A DNA stretch of 64,000 bases from contig NZ_JAEUZA010000002.1 of assembly GCF_016798245.1 (NCBI RefSeq), positions 744,001 through 808,000 on the forward strand. The letters run 5' to 3'. The stretch is from Alkalicoccobacillus gibsonii. Lineage in GTDB: Bacteria > Bacillota > Bacilli > Bacillales > Bacillaceae_D. Position 1 is the stretch's first letter; every line of letters begins with the position of its first letter. Under the pieces are notes generated by a model. That model did no database searches. It saw only the letters and a program-made list of their open reading frames with translations, and was not told the DNA's origin. The position numbers and the translations under genes were made by a program. This document shows, piece after piece, positions 24,206 through 33,419 of this stretch.

Positions 24206-26047
24206 ATGAAAAGGTTTGATCGTACGAAGAAAAAAACAGTTATGCTAGCTTCAACAACTGCAGTTATCTTAGCTTTAGCAGCGTGCAGTGGTGAATCAGA
24301 TTCAGGTGGAGATAACAACTCCGATAATGGTGGAACATCTGACGCAGGTGACACGGAAGAATCAGAAGATGCATTATTCTCTATCGATGATTTTGAAACA
24401 GTTAAGGGAGAGAACGGAGAAGAGATGATCGATGGTGGAACTTTGAATGTAGCTTTAGTTACAGATACACCATTTGAAGGAACATTACATCCTAACTTCT
24501 ACCAAGGCACATACGATGCACAAATCTTAGACTGGTTTGAGGAGAGTTTAGTTAGCGTAGATGAAAACTATATGTACACTCAAGATGGTGCAGCAACTTT
24601 TGAAGTGAATGATGAAGGAGATGTCTTTACATTCACGATCGGAGACAATGTTAACTGGTCTGATGGAGAACCAGTAACAGCTGAGGATTGGGCGTTCTCA
24701 TTCGAAGTATTAGGTGATGAAGGATACGAAGGTGTTCGTTTTACAGAAGCTTCAAATGTTCAAGGCTTTAACGAATATCGTGAAGGTGAAGCAGAAGATA
24801 TTTCTGGATTAAATATTATTGATGATAAAACATTAGAAATTACGTTTACTGAAGCAAATCCATCCCTACTTGCAAGCGGGATTTGGACGTATGCAATGCC
24901 TAAGCATATTTTTGAAGATATTCCAGTTGCAGACATGGATTCATCACCAGAAGTAAGACAAAATCCAATTGGTTTTGGTCCATTTGTTATTGATTCTATC
25001 ACACCTGGGGAAGCTGTTGTATTTAAGAAGAATCCTGACTACTGGCGTGGAGAACCAAATCTAGATGAAGTAGTGCTTTCAGTAGTAAATCCTCAAGTTA
25101 TCACACAATCACTTGAAAACGGAGATGTAGATATTGCTATTTATCCTGGTGATCAATATGCTGACAACTATGAGAAGCTAACAAACGTAGAAATGCTAGG
25201 TATTATTGAGCCTGCATACACGTACATTGGATTCCAAATGGGTACAATGGAAGATAATAAAAACGTAACAGATCCTGATAAGGCAGTGTCTGATATTAAC
25301 CTACGTAAAGCGATGGCTTATGCCGTAGATAATTCTACTGTAGCGAATCAATTTTATGATGGCTTAAGATGGGCTGGTACAACTTTAATTCCACCATCCC
25401 ACCCTGCATATCATGATGAAACCATTGAAGGATATACGTATGATCCTGAAAAGGCAGAACAAATTTTAGACGACGCTGGATATGAAGATGTTGATGGTGA
25501 TGGCCTTCGTGAAGATCCAAATGGAGAAAAATTAACACTGAACTTTGCTTCTATGAGTGGCGGTGATACAGCTGAACCACTGGCAAACTATTATGTTCAA
25601 GCTTGGAAAGCAGTTGGAATCAACGTAGAATTACTGGATGGTCGTTTACAAGAATTTAACACGTTCTATGATCGTCTTAAAGCTTCGGATCAAGCCATTG
25701 ATGTGTATCAAGGAGCTTGGGGTGTAGGTTCTGATGTTGACCCAACAGGTCTTTGGGGAGAAGAAGCAGCTTATAACTATACTCGTTGGACTGACGAAAA
25801 GAACAATGAATTACTAGCTCAAGGTACTTCAAAAGAAGCACTTGATACTGAAAAGAGACAAGAAATTTATAGTGAATGGCAGGAATATATGGTTGAACAA
25901 GTTCCGGCATTCCCTACTCTTTACCGTTCTCAATTAACAGCGGTCAACAACCGCGTTGTTAACTTTGCACCAGCTGATGCGTCAGGTACTGGCGTATACT
26001 TGAATGAGTTAGGTTTAACAGCTGATACAGCCGAAAAAGCTAACTAA
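24206..26047 (+). CDS. Peptide ABC transporter substrate-binding lipoprotein (OppA/AppA-like)
   Basis: A family-5 solute-binding protein of 613 aa anchored by a lipidated Cys in the lipobox LAAC (about residue 27). A Ser/Gly/Asp/Glu-rich linker follows, then the binding domains; GDNVNWSDGEPVTAEDWAFSF near residue 147 (shortened here to its core) is the family signature. The mature protein is strongly acidic, as in alkaliphile surface proteins. AAGGAGGAG precedes the ATG. Placement last in the operon before a terminator differs from the second operon. It delivers peptides to the two permeases; peptide length preference cannot be read. Confidence 0.92.
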   Translation: MKRFDRTKKKTVMLASTTAVILALAACSGESDSGGDNNSDNGGTSDAGDTEESEDALFSIDDFETVKGENGEEMIDGGTLNVALVTDTPFEGTLHPNFYQGTYDAQILDWFEESLVSVDENYMYTQDGAATFEVNDEGDVFTFTIGDNVNWSDGEPVTAEDWAFSFEVLGDEGYEGVRFTEASNVQGFNEYREGEAEDISGLNIIDDKTLEITFTEANPSLLASGIWTYAMPKHIFEDIPVADMDSSPEVRQNPIGFGPFVIDSITPGEAVVFKKNPDYWRGEPNLDEVVLSVVNPQVITQSLENGDVDIAIYPGDQYADNYEKLTNVEMLGIIEPAYTYIGFQMGTMEDNKNVTDPDKAVSDINLRKAMAYAVDNSTVANQFYDGLRWAGTTLIPPSHPAYHDETIEGYTYDPEKAEQILDDAGYEDVDGDGLREDPNGEKLTLNFASMSGGDTAEPLANYYVQAWKAVGINVELLDGRLQEFNTFYDRLKASDQAIDVYQGAWGVGSDVDPTGLWGEEAAYNYTRWTDEKNNELLAQGTSKEALDTEKRQEIYSEWQEYMVEQVPAFPTLYRSQLTAVNNRVVNFAPADASGTGVYLNELGLTADTAEKAN

Positions 26048-26057
26048 TACTAGAAAG

Positions 26058-26090
26058 AAGAGTTTGGATTTAATCCAAGCTCTTTTTTTT
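26058..26090 (+). terminator. Terminator of the first opp operon
   Basis: AAGAGTTTGGATT pairs with AATCCAAGCTCTT (one mismatch), followed by a T run to 26090. Confidence 0.88.
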
Positions 26091-26221
26091 ATTTTAGAAA
26101 AGTATTTCGGATTTCTAGTTTGTTTGTAACTTAAAAGATTCGTATCTCTAACTAAATCTAGGGCATATATCGTATTAAGGTAAGTGCTTTCATACGAAAA
26201 ATAGGGAGTTAAAGTTATGTT

Positions 26222-26269
26222 GTCAGAAAATTTACTAAAGAAATACTATTTAAATAAAAAGAATATTGC
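26222..26269 (+). promoter_or_regulatory. Putative Lrp-type operator boxes, copy 2
   Basis: GTCAGAAAAT (26222), AAATACTATTT (26241) and GAATATTGC (26261) repeat the three boxes of copy 1 with spacings of 19 and 20 bases. The last overlaps the -35 hexamer. The stretch 26091-26221 before it holds no gene or element that I recognise. Confidence 0.55.
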
Positions 26270-26294
26270 GTACTGTGTGAAAATCTATTATAAT
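26266..26294 (+). promoter_or_regulatory. Sigma-A promoter of the second Lrp-opp operon
   Basis: TTGCGT (26266-26271), 17-nt spacer, TATAAT (26289-26294). Confidence 0.7.
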
Positions 26295-26353
26295 TTAAAA
26301 AACAATTCAAGATTTTGTTAAAAAGAGTAAAGGTTTAACTGGAAGGAGGGTAT

Positions 26354-26806
26354 ATGGAAAAGATTGATGCAATGGATCGTGCGATATTAATGCATTTACA
26401 AACAAATGGTAAATCTGCTTTTACTCGAATCGCGTCTAGTTTACAAGTGAGTGAAGGAACGGTTCGTATGCGTGTGAAAAAGATGCTTGAAAAAAAGTAC
26501 TTTCAATTTATGATTCATATGGATCCAGCAAGTGTAGGGCTAGAGGTTCAAGTGATTATCTGGGTTAAAACACAGCTTGGTCAACAGGACAAAGTAGCTG
26601 AAGAATTAAGTCATCTACCAGAGGTACGTTTTACGGCAGCTTTTTCAGGACAGTACGATCTCATCGTTCAGGCTTATTTTAGAAATAAAGAAGACCTCAT
26701 TCAGTTTGTTAATAAAAAGTTAGCATCAATTAACGGAATTATTACATCCGATTTAAGTATTGAATTAAAACAATATAAGGATTCATTTTCATATATTACA
26801 GATTAA
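26354..26806 (+). CDS. Lrp/AsnC family transcriptional regulator (paralogue)
   Basis: A 150-aa regulator with the same layout as the one at 19859: N-terminal helix-turn-helix (RAILMHLQTNGKSAFTRIAS, then VSEGTVRMRVKKML) and C-terminal ligand-binding domain with GQYDLIVQAYFRNKEDLIQF near residue 101. GGAAGGAGGG precedes the ATG by 3-7 nt, a strong site. It lies 32 nt ahead of the second transporter operon with no terminator. The two regulators differ most in the recognition helix (TRISRM against RMRVKKM), so they may bind related but not identical sites. Confidence 0.88.
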   Translation: MEKIDAMDRAILMHLQTNGKSAFTRIASSLQVSEGTVRMRVKKMLEKKYFQFMIHMDPASVGLEVQVIIWVKTQLGQQDKVAEELSHLPEVRFTAAFSGQYDLIVQAYFRNKEDLIQFVNKKLASINGIITSDLSIELKQYKDSFSYITD

Positions 26807-26838
26807 TAGAATATATGTGAGATGTAAGGGGGGACAGG

Positions 26839-27828
26839 ATGTCAAAGCCACTTCTTCAGGTTAGTCATTTAAAAACCTATTTTGAGCCAAATAAAACAAG
26901 GTTAGTGAAGGCTGTTGATGATATTAGCTTTCAGGTGAACAAAGGTGAGACATTAGCGGTTGTTGGAGAGTCAGGGAGTGGGAAAAGTGTTACATCCTTA
27001 ACCATCATGGGCTTATTATTTTCACCTCCAGCTAAAATTGAGGGATCTGTGAAATTAGAAGGTGAAGAGTTAATCGGGTTATCTGATCGTAAGCTAGATC
27101 AAATAAGAGGAAACGATATGTCGATGATCTTTCAAGAGCCGATGACATCTCTTAATCCTGTGTTTACAATAGGCAATCAAATTGCTGAGACCTTAATTAA
27201 GCACAAAAAGATTTCTAAAAAAGCTGCTAAGGAAGAAACGATTCGTCTGTTAAAACTAGTTGGGTTTGGTCGAGCTGAGGAAATGCTCAAAGAGTTTCCA
27301 CATCAATTGTCAGGTGGAATGAGACAAAGGGTCATGATCGCAATAGCTATGGCATGTAACCCGAAACTTCTTATTGCTGATGAACCAACAACCGCATTAG
27401 ATGTGACGATTCAACAGCAAATACTTGACCTTATGATTAAGGTAAAAGAAGAGTTTCAATCGTCGATTCTTTTAATCACTCATGATTTGGGTGTGGTAGC
27501 GGAGATGGCTGATCGCGTGTTGGTCATGTATGCGGGACAGGTTGTTGAACAAGCAACCGCCTATGAGCTCTTTACAAATCCGAAACATCCATACACTGTT
27601 GGCCTTTTGAATAGTATGCCAAAGATTGATGATGAACAAAAAGAACGGTTGGATGCTATACCTGGAACGGTACCAGCGGCCCATAGGTTTCCAGAAGGTT
27701 GTCGTTTTGCTCCAAGATGCCCGCATGCAACAGATGAATGCACAGCAAGTATGCCTCCACTAATAGACCTGGAGCAACATCGTTCAGTTCGTTGTGTTCT
27801 TTATAAAGAAGAGGCGGTGGGAGTATGA
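26839..27828 (+). CDS. Oligopeptide/dipeptide ABC transporter ATP-binding protein (OppD/DppD-like)
   Basis: ATPase subunit of 329 aa. Walker A GESGSGKS is near residue 43, signature LSGGMRQRVM near residue 157, Walker B LLIADEPTTALD near residue 177. The C-terminal extension GCRFAPRCPHATDEC, followed later by RCVLYK, carries all four conserved Cys of peptide-transporter ATPases, unlike the homologue in the first operon. AAGGGGGGA precedes the ATG. Its stop overlaps the next start (ATGA). Confidence 0.92.
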   Translation: MSKPLLQVSHLKTYFEPNKTRLVKAVDDISFQVNKGETLAVVGESGSGKSVTSLTIMGLLFSPPAKIEGSVKLEGEELIGLSDRKLDQIRGNDMSMIFQEPMTSLNPVFTIGNQIAETLIKHKKISKKAAKEETIRLLKLVGFGRAEEMLKEFPHQLSGGMRQRVMIAIAMACNPKLLIADEPTTALDVTIQQQILDLMIKVKEEFQSSILLITHDLGVVAEMADRVLVMYAGQVVEQATAYELFTNPKHPYTVGLLNSMPKIDDEQKERLDAIPGTVPAAHRFPEGCRFAPRCPHATDECTASMPPLIDLEQHRSVRCVLYKEEAVGV

Positions 27829-28832
27829 CAATCAAAAAACAACCTTTAGTTGAGGTAAAGGGGTTAAAGAAATACTTCCCTATTAATAAAGGAATTTTAC
27901 AACGTAAGGTTGGCGATGTAAAAGCCGTTGATGATGTAAGTTTTACCATTTACAAGGGAGAAACATTAGGGATTGTTGGCGAGTCTGGTTCCGGCAAGTC
28001 CACACTTGGTCGAATGGTATTAAAGCTCATTGATCCTACTGAGGGCGAGATCATCTTCAATGAACAGAATTTTGGTACTATTAAGAATTATGAAGCGAGA
28101 AAATTACGTAGAGATATGCAGATGGTGTTCCAAGATCCCTACGCATCCTTAAATCCACGAATGAGTATTGGGGAGCTACTAGAAGAACCTTTACTTGTAC
28201 ATAAGACCATCTCTAGTAAACAAGGTCGAAAGGATAAGGCACTAGAGCTGTTGGAGAAAGTCGGGCTACCTCGTGAAGCCTATTCGAAATATCCTCATGA
28301 GTTCTCTGGTGGACAGCGTCAACGGATTGGAATTGCAAGAGCACTAAGTACAAATCCTGAATTTATTATCGGGGATGAGCCTGTATCAGCCTTAGATGTA
28401 TCTGTTCAGTCACAGGTGTTGAACTTAATGCAAGACTTACAAAAAGAATTCAACTTAACGTACATGTTCATCGCGCACGATTTAAGCGTTGTGAAGCATA
28501 TCAGCGATAGAGTGGCAGTTATGTATTTAGGGCGGATTGTTGAAATTGCGGATAAGCATACCCTTTACAAACAGCCGCTTCATCCGTATACACAAGCGCT
28601 AATAGCAGCTGTCCCATCTACTGATGTTACTGTAAAACGTGAAAAAGTAGCATTAACAGGTGAACTTCCTAGCCCGGCTAATCCTCCTAAAGGATGTGCC
28701 TTTCATACTCGGTGTCCACATGTTCATGATCGGTGTCGGGAAGAAAGACCGGTATTAGTTGACCAAGGCAATGGACAGATGACAGCCTGTCATCTGTATT
28801 CAACGGATACTCATGAAGCAAAGGCCAATTAA
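27825..28832 (+). CDS. Oligopeptide ABC transporter ATP-binding protein (OppF/DppF-like)
   Basis: The second ATPase of this transporter, 335 aa. Walker [10 protein letters not shown] is near residue 51, signature [10 protein letters not shown] near residue 155, Walker [12 protein letters not shown] near residue 176. The C-terminal [15 protein letters not shown] and later TACHLYS form the complete Cys motif. It is coupled to the preceding gene by an ATGA overlap. A 91-nt gap with an unused strong ribosome-site sequence follows. Confidence 0.92.
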   Translation: MTIKKQPLVEVKGLKKYFPINKGILQRKVGDVKAVDDVSFTIYKGETLGIVGESGSGKSTLGRMVLKLIDPTEGEIIFNEQNFGTIKNYEARKLRRDMQMVFQDPYASLNPRMSIGELLEEPLLVHKTISSKQGRKDKALELLEKVGLPREAYSKYPHEFSGGQRQRIGIARALSTNPEFIIGDEPVSALDVSVQSQVLNLMQDLQKEFNLTYMFIAHDLSVVKHISDRVAVMYLGRIVEIADKHTLYKQPLHPYTQALIAAVPSTDVTVKREKVALTGELPSPANPPKGCAFHTRCPHVHDRCREERPVLVDQGNGQMTACHLYSTDTHEAKAN

Positions 28833-28848
28833 ATCACTTTTATGCTTT

Positions 28849-28860
28849 AAGGAGGTGAGG
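28849..28860 (+). promoter_or_regulatory. Orphan Shine-Dalgarno sequence
   Basis: AAGGAGGTGAGG is a near-perfect ribosome-binding site, yet no start codon lies at a usable distance in any frame (the next bases read GTTTAAAGGTTTCAGG). A ten-codon ORF (ATG 28881 to TGA 28911) follows 20 nt later and ends just before the binding-protein start. Confidence 0.5.
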
Positions 28861-28923
28861 GTTTAAAGGTTTCAGGTACGATGTATGCGCAAAATATGGT
28901 AACGAAAAAGTGAGGGGGATTTG

Positions 28924-30711
28924 ATGAAAAACAAACATTCTTGGTACGTCATAAGTGGTGCACTTTCTTTAGGGCTTATTCTTGGAGCCTGCTCTGGTGA
29001 TACAGTAGATAGTCCTTCTGATACAGGCGGCGGCACGTCTGATGGTGGTGGAGATAGCGAAGAACAAGGTGGTCCCGTAGAAGGCGGTAACGTGAATCTA
29101 GCTATGTTCTCACCTCCTGAGAATTTATTTAATCCTATTTTTTATACGGCTTTATACGATGCACATATTTTAGACATTACACATGAAGGACTTGTGAGCC
29201 AGGACAAAGAGTTCGGGTTTATACCTAAGCTTGCTGAAGATTGGGAGTTTAGTGATGATAATACCGAGCTAACTTACAACCTACGTCAGGATGTTAAGTG
29301 GCATGATGGCGAAGACTTTACTGCTGATGACGTTGTTTTCACTTTTACGAGTCTAGCAGACCCGGACTACGTCACGGCTGGTGGAGTACGTGTTGAGTAT
29401 GTAGATAGCTTAGTAGGTTACGAGGAGTATAGCTCAGGTGAGGCTGATGAGTTTGAAGGTATTGAAAAGGTCGACGACTATACAGTCACGTTCAAATTCA
29501 AGGAAGCTAGTGTTAAAGCCTTAGCTGATACAGCGCTTGCGATTATCCCTGAGCATGTGTTTGCCGATATCCCTGTTTCTGAGATTCCTGAAGTAGCAGA
29601 ATCTCGTGATGGCGGAGCTGTTATTGGAACAGGTGCCTTTAAGTTAAAAGAATATATGGAAGGTGAACAATATATTCTTGAAGCGAATGAAGATTACTAT
29701 GCTGGTGCACCTCATCTAGATACGATTACATGGAAGATTGTTGGTCAATCGGTTGCAGCTGGAATGCTTGAAAATGGTGAATTAGATTACATCCCACGTG
29801 ATCTTGCTCCACAAGATGCAGCGACAATTGAAGATATTGATGGTGTTGAATTATTTGAGCAGCCACAACTAGGCTATCAATATATGGGCTTCAAGCTTCA
29901 CCATGGGCCGGATGAATCGTTAACAGATAAATCTACATGGGAAGTAAACGAAAAGCTTGATAGTAAAGAGTTAAGACAAGCGATTGCTTACGCCTTTAAC
30001 CGTCAAGGAATTGTAGGTGATGCAGAAAAAGGAAATGGTCTTCTTGGAGGACGTGGAAGCGTTCTTGATGCTCCGTTCCCAGAAGCTTCATGGGCGTATA
30101 ATCCAGATGCGATCGAAGGATACGAATACGATCCTGAGAAAGCTAAAGAGGTTCTAGATGCAGCGGGTTACGAAGATACAAATGGAGATGGCTTCCGTGA
30201 AGATCCAGATGGAAATGAGCTTGTCCTAAACCTTGATTACCCAGTTGGAAATGAAACACGTGAGAAAATGGCACCAATCATTCAACAGGATCTTGAAGAA
30301 GTTGGCCTAAAAGTGGATCTTAAAACACCACGTGAAGCACCAGCTCACTTTGAACTTGTTGAAAAAAATAATAACGATGTTGACTTGTACTTAGCTGGTT
30401 GGTCGTTATCTTCAGGTGACCCGGATCCGGCATCACTTTATAAATCAACAGCACCATATAACTATCCTAGATGGGAAAACGAAGCATCTGATCAATTGCT
30501 AGATGATGCAGTTAACCCAGAGTTTGCCTTTGAGCAAGAATATCGCCAAGAGAAGTATGTTGAGTGGGCTCAAAACTTTGTAGATGAGCTACCGGTTTTA
30601 CCAGTTTATTCGGAAAATGAAATTCATGCTTGGAACAGCAAGCTGACTGGAGTAACCATCAAACCGTTTACGTTTAAAGATGACACTCACTTATGGCAGT
30701 GGACTGAGTAG
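28924..30711 (+). CDS. Peptide ABC transporter substrate-binding lipoprotein (OppA/DppA-like)
   Basis: A family-5 solute-binding protein of 595 aa. The signal peptide ends in the lipobox LGAC (Cys near residue 23), followed by a low-complexity Ser/Gly/Asp/Glu linker. LRQDVKWHDGEDFTADDVVF near residue 120 is the family signature. The mature protein is strongly acidic. TGAGGGGGA lies 4-8 nt before the ATG at 28924; the TTG at 28921 is too close. It is the middle gene of the operon, followed by a hairpin that could set its mRNA level above the permeases. Confidence 0.92.
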   Translation: MKNKHSWYVISGALSLGLILGACSGDTVDSPSDTGGGTSDGGGDSEEQGGPVEGGNVNLAMFSPPENLFNPIFYTALYDAHILDITHEGLVSQDKEFGFIPKLAEDWEFSDDNTELTYNLRQDVKWHDGEDFTADDVVFTFTSLADPDYVTAGGVRVEYVDSLVGYEEYSSGEADEFEGIEKVDDYTVTFKFKEASVKALADTALAIIPEHVFADIPVSEIPEVAESRDGGAVIGTGAFKLKEYMEGEQYILEANEDYYAGAPHLDTITWKIVGQSVAAGMLENGELDYIPRDLAPQDAATIEDIDGVELFEQPQLGYQYMGFKLHHGPDESLTDKSTWEVNEKLDSKELRQAIAYAFNRQGIVGDAEKGNGLLGGRGSVLDAPFPEASWAYNPDAIEGYEYDPEKAKEVLDAAGYEDTNGDGFREDPDGNELVLNLDYPVGNETREKMAPIIQQDLEEVGLKVDLKTPREAPAHFELVEKNNNDVDLYLAGWSLSSGDPDPASLYKSTAPYNYPRWENEASDQLLDDAVNPEFAFEQEYRQEKYVEWAQNFVDELPVLPVYSENEIHAWNSKLTGVTIKPFTFKDDTHLWQWTE

Positions 30712-30724
30712 TACACCAACAGAG

Positions 30725-30750
30725 AGACGTATGGAGAATACCATACGTCT
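30725..30750 (+). other. Intercistronic hairpin between binding protein and permease genes
   Basis: AGACGTATGG and CCATACGTCT form a perfect 10-base stem with a 6-nt loop. Only a weak T-containing sequence follows, so partial termination or mRNA stabilisation is more likely than full termination. Confidence 0.75.
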
Positions 30751-30776
30751 TCTCATTATAAAAGAGGTGAACAGCA

Positions 30777-31742
30777 TTGACGAAGTATATCATTCGCAGA
30801 GTGCTTCAATTTATTCCAATGGTCATCTTGGCAAGTATCGTTGTATTTTTTATGGCGTATTTGGCACCAGGTGATGCATTAAGTGGTGAAAATTTAGATC
30901 CGAATATTCCTCGTGAAGTTCTTGAGGAGCGGAGAGAAGCGCTTGGCTTAAATGACCCCTTACATATTCAATATTTTAATTGGGCAAAACGTGCAGTAAC
31001 AGGTGACTTAGGAATGTCAATGCATCATACCGGAAGATCAGTTTCTGATCTAATCGGAGGTAGACTTGAGAATACACTAAATCTATCTATCTTCTCTTTA
31101 TTCATAACCTTAATCATTTCCATTCCAATTGGGATTTACTCCAGTAGGAAGCCATATTCAATCGCAGACTATTCTGCTACAACGTTTGCTTTTATTGGTC
31201 TAGCGATTCCCAATTTCTTTGCAGCCTTACTTGGAATCTATATTTTTTCATTTGGCTTAGGTTGGCTACCCTCTCAAGGTTCCATTTCAGCTCCGAATCT
31301 AGAAGGGTTAGATTACATTGCGAGCAAGTTAAAACATATGATTCTACCAGGCTTTACATTGGGACTAGCGAGTACTGCTATTTACATGAGATACATGAGA
31401 ACGGAAATGCTAGAGCTTCGTGGAAGTGACTTTATTCGTACAGCAAGAGCAAAAGGACTAGGAAATCGTTCCGTTTTGTATAAACATACATTACGAAATG
31501 CCCTTATCCCAATCATTACTTTACTCGGATTAGAATTCGGGACGTTATTAAGTGGGGCCGTACTAGTTGAAACGGTATTTAACTATCCGGGGTTAGGTAC
31601 ACTGTTTGTTGGCTCCATCCAGAACCGTGATTATCCGGTCATTATGGGAATTAATCTAATTCTTGCTATGACTACTTTGATTGGGAACCTGCTTGCTGAC
31701 GTGTTATATGCAGTGGCTGATCCACGAATTCGTTATGATTGA
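30777..31742 (+). CDS. Oligopeptide ABC transporter permease (OppB-like)
   Basis: Membrane permease of 321 aa with the N-terminal helix RRVLQFIPMVILASIVVFFM, the loop APGDAL, and five further helices. The ATPase-contact loop is around TARAKGLGNRSVLYKHTLRN near residue 222. AAAGAGGTGA precedes the TTG start by 6 nt. It shares the order B-C with the OppC-like gene 11 nt downstream. Confidence 0.92.
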   Translation: MTKYIIRRVLQFIPMVILASIVVFFMAYLAPGDALSGENLDPNIPREVLEERREALGLNDPLHIQYFNWAKRAVTGDLGMSMHHTGRSVSDLIGGRLENTLNLSIFSLFITLIISIPIGIYSSRKPYSIADYSATTFAFIGLAIPNFFAALLGIYIFSFGLGWLPSQGSISAPNLEGLDYIASKLKHMILPGFTLGLASTAIYMRYMRTEMLELRGSDFIRTARAKGLGNRSVLYKHTLRNALIPIITLLGLEFGTLLSGAVLVETVFNYPGLGTLFVGSIQNRDYPVIMGINLILAMTTLIGNLLADVLYAVADPRIRYD

Positions 31743-31753
31743 GGTGAATTTTC

Positions 31754-32665
31754 ATGGAGCCTGAACTATCTAGACAACCGGATATAATTGTAGAACAAAA
31801 ATTACCTGACGAAGGAAAAAGTTTAAGTCCTTTTCAATTAGCCTTAAAGCGCTTTTTGAAAAACAAGCTTGCCATTGCCGGAGTTATTATTATGGTCTTA
31901 ATGGTTATTGTAGCTATTTTCGCAGACCTTATTGCCACCCATGATCCAACTCGAGCAGACTTACTAAATATAGAACAGCGAGCGAGTGCTGAACATATTC
32001 TAGGTACAGATGGATCGGGCAGAGATAATTTCTCGAGACTCGTATATGGAGCAAGAATTTCCTTATTAATCGGGTTTTTCTCGATGCTATCTACGGTCAT
32101 TGTAGGGGGAACACTAGGAGCCATTGCCGGATATTACGGTAAGTGGATTGATGGAATCATTATGCGCCTAACGGATCTGATTCTAATCTTCCCATTTCTA
32201 TTAATGGTGTTAACTGTCGTTTCTATTCTAGAACGTATGAGTATTACGATATTTATTCTCGTTATGGCATTAACAAACTGGCCGAATATCGCTAGGGTTC
32301 TCAGAGGAACCTTCCTTTCAATAAGAGAGAAAGATTTCATTATGAGTGCTAGAAGTATTGGCTGTTCCGATTTTCGAATCATTCGCAAGCATTTTATTCC
32401 AAATGCTGTGGGTCCGATTATCGTTAATGCCACGATTATGATGGCCATTATGATTATTATTGAATCCGGATTGAGTTTTATCGGGGCAGGGATCCCGCAA
32501 CCAACTCCAACTTGGGGAAATATGCTATCAGAGGCTCAAAGTATTAGGGTGTTGCGGAGTAATCCGGAAACATGGCTTCCACCAGGACTAAGTATTCTAT
32601 TAGTTGTCCTAGCCATCAACTTTATCGGTGATGGATTAAGAGATGCATTTGACAGTAAATCTTAA
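31754..32665 (+). CDS. Oligopeptide ABC transporter permease (OppC-like)
   Basis: Permease of 303 aa with a 35-residue cytoplasmic N-terminal tail, then KNKLAIAGVIIMVLMVIVAI as the first helix. LGTDGSGRDNFSRLVYGARI near residue 76 and the contact loop MSARSIGCSDFRIIRKHFIP near residue 197 are standard OppC features. GAGGTGA precedes the ATG by 6 nt. It is the last gene before the operon terminator. Confidence 0.92.
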   Translation: MEPELSRQPDIIVEQKLPDEGKSLSPFQLALKRFLKNKLAIAGVIIMVLMVIVAIFADLIATHDPTRADLLNIEQRASAEHILGTDGSGRDNFSRLVYGARISLLIGFFSMLSTVIVGGTLGAIAGYYGKWIDGIIMRLTDLILIFPFLLMVLTVVSILERMSITIFILVMALTNWPNIARVLRGTFLSIREKDFIMSARSIGCSDFRIIRKHFIPNAVGPIIVNATIMMAIMIIIESGLSFIGAGIPQPTPTWGNMLSEAQSIRVLRSNPETWLPPGLSILLVVLAINFIGDGLRDAFDSKS

Positions 32666-32672
32666 AGACGTT

Positions 32673-32705
32673 AAAAACCGCGAGCGCTATTGCCTCGCGG
32701 TTTTT
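32673..32705 (+). terminator. Terminator of the second opp operon
   Basis: A 12-base stem, AAAAACCGCGAG pairing with CTCGCGGTTTTT, ending in the T run. Confidence 0.92.
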
Positions 32706-32732
32706 GCATGTTCCTTCGTTTCCGAAAATATC

Positions 32733-32762
32733 TTGCTTTTTAACTAAAAAGAGTCGTAGAAT
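32733..32762 (+). promoter_or_regulatory. Possible promoter of pcp
   Basis: TTGCTT (32733-32738) and TAGAAT (32757-32762) with an 18-nt spacer, about 58 nt before the pcp start. Confidence 0.4.
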
Positions 32763-32819
32763 AGTGATACTCACAATCTTACATAAAGATACACAGAGAT
32801 AGAAAGGACCATTTATGCG

Positions 32820-33419
32820 ATGAAAACTTTATTATTAACTGGTTTCGAACCGTTTTTAGATCATCCATCTAATCCTACTGATCATATTGCTCGTGCATTA
32901 GATGGCGAACAGATTGGAAACTACATTGTTAAGAGCAAGATTCTTCCGGTTGCATTTGATGAATCGGCAAAAGTATTGCTTGAAACGGAGGGCGAGTTAT
33001 CACCAGACGCAGTTATGATGCTAGGACTTGCAGCAGGTCGCTCAAGCATTACACCCGAGCGTATTGCAATCAATGTTCAAGGCGGAGCTGTTGATAACAA
33101 AGGAGTAAAATTAGAAGATGAAGCAATTGTTCCTGAGGGTCCAGCCGGCTACTTCTCCACTCTACCCATTCATGCTTTTGTGCAGGCTCTACACGAACAA
33201 GACATTCCAGCAAGTATTTCCAACACTGCTGGTACATATCTTTGCAACAAGGTCATGTATAGCATGTTGCATTCGTTAAAAGAACGCGGCTTAGATCATC
33301 CAGCTGGTTTTGTTCATATTCCTTATTCCCATGATATGCGACTTAAGACAAAAAGTCCGAGTCTTTCAATGAGAGAGATGGAGACAGCTGTGAGAATAAT
33401 GATTCAGCAACTTACGTAG
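32820..33419 (+). CDS. pcp: Pyrrolidone-carboxylate peptidase (pyroglutamyl peptidase I)
   Basis: A cytoplasmic cysteine peptidase that removes N-terminal pyroglutamate from peptides. TGFEPF at residues 7-12 is the family start motif; the presumed catalytic Glu is in TPERIAIN near residue 80, Cys in NTAGTYLCNKVMY near residue 141, and His in FVHIPY near residue 164. At 199 aa it is somewhat shorter than the usual 200-215. Two ATGs compete: AAAGGA is 6 nt from ATG 32815, which opens a two-codon frame (ATG CGA TGA) overlapping the real ATG at 32820. It follows peptide-uptake genes, so it may process imported peptides. Its last 8 bases overlap the converging yvyE. Confidence 0.9.
   Translation: MKTLLLTGFEPFLDHPSNPTDHIARALDGEQIGNYIVKSKILPVAFDESAKVLLETEGELSPDAVMMLGLAAGRSSITPERIAINVQGGAVDNKGVKLEDEAIVPEGPAGYFSTLPIHAFVQALHEQDIPASISNTAGTYLCNKVMYSMLHSLKERGLDHPAGFVHIPYSHDMRLKTKSPSLSMREMETAVRIMIQQLT

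Noticed and set aside
26217-26321. 34-codon ORF with AGGGAG upstream before the second Lrp gene
   Set aside because: It lies over the conserved promoter boxes and extends past the -10; the DNA similarity with the first promoter is not coding, and the first copy has no equivalent ORF.
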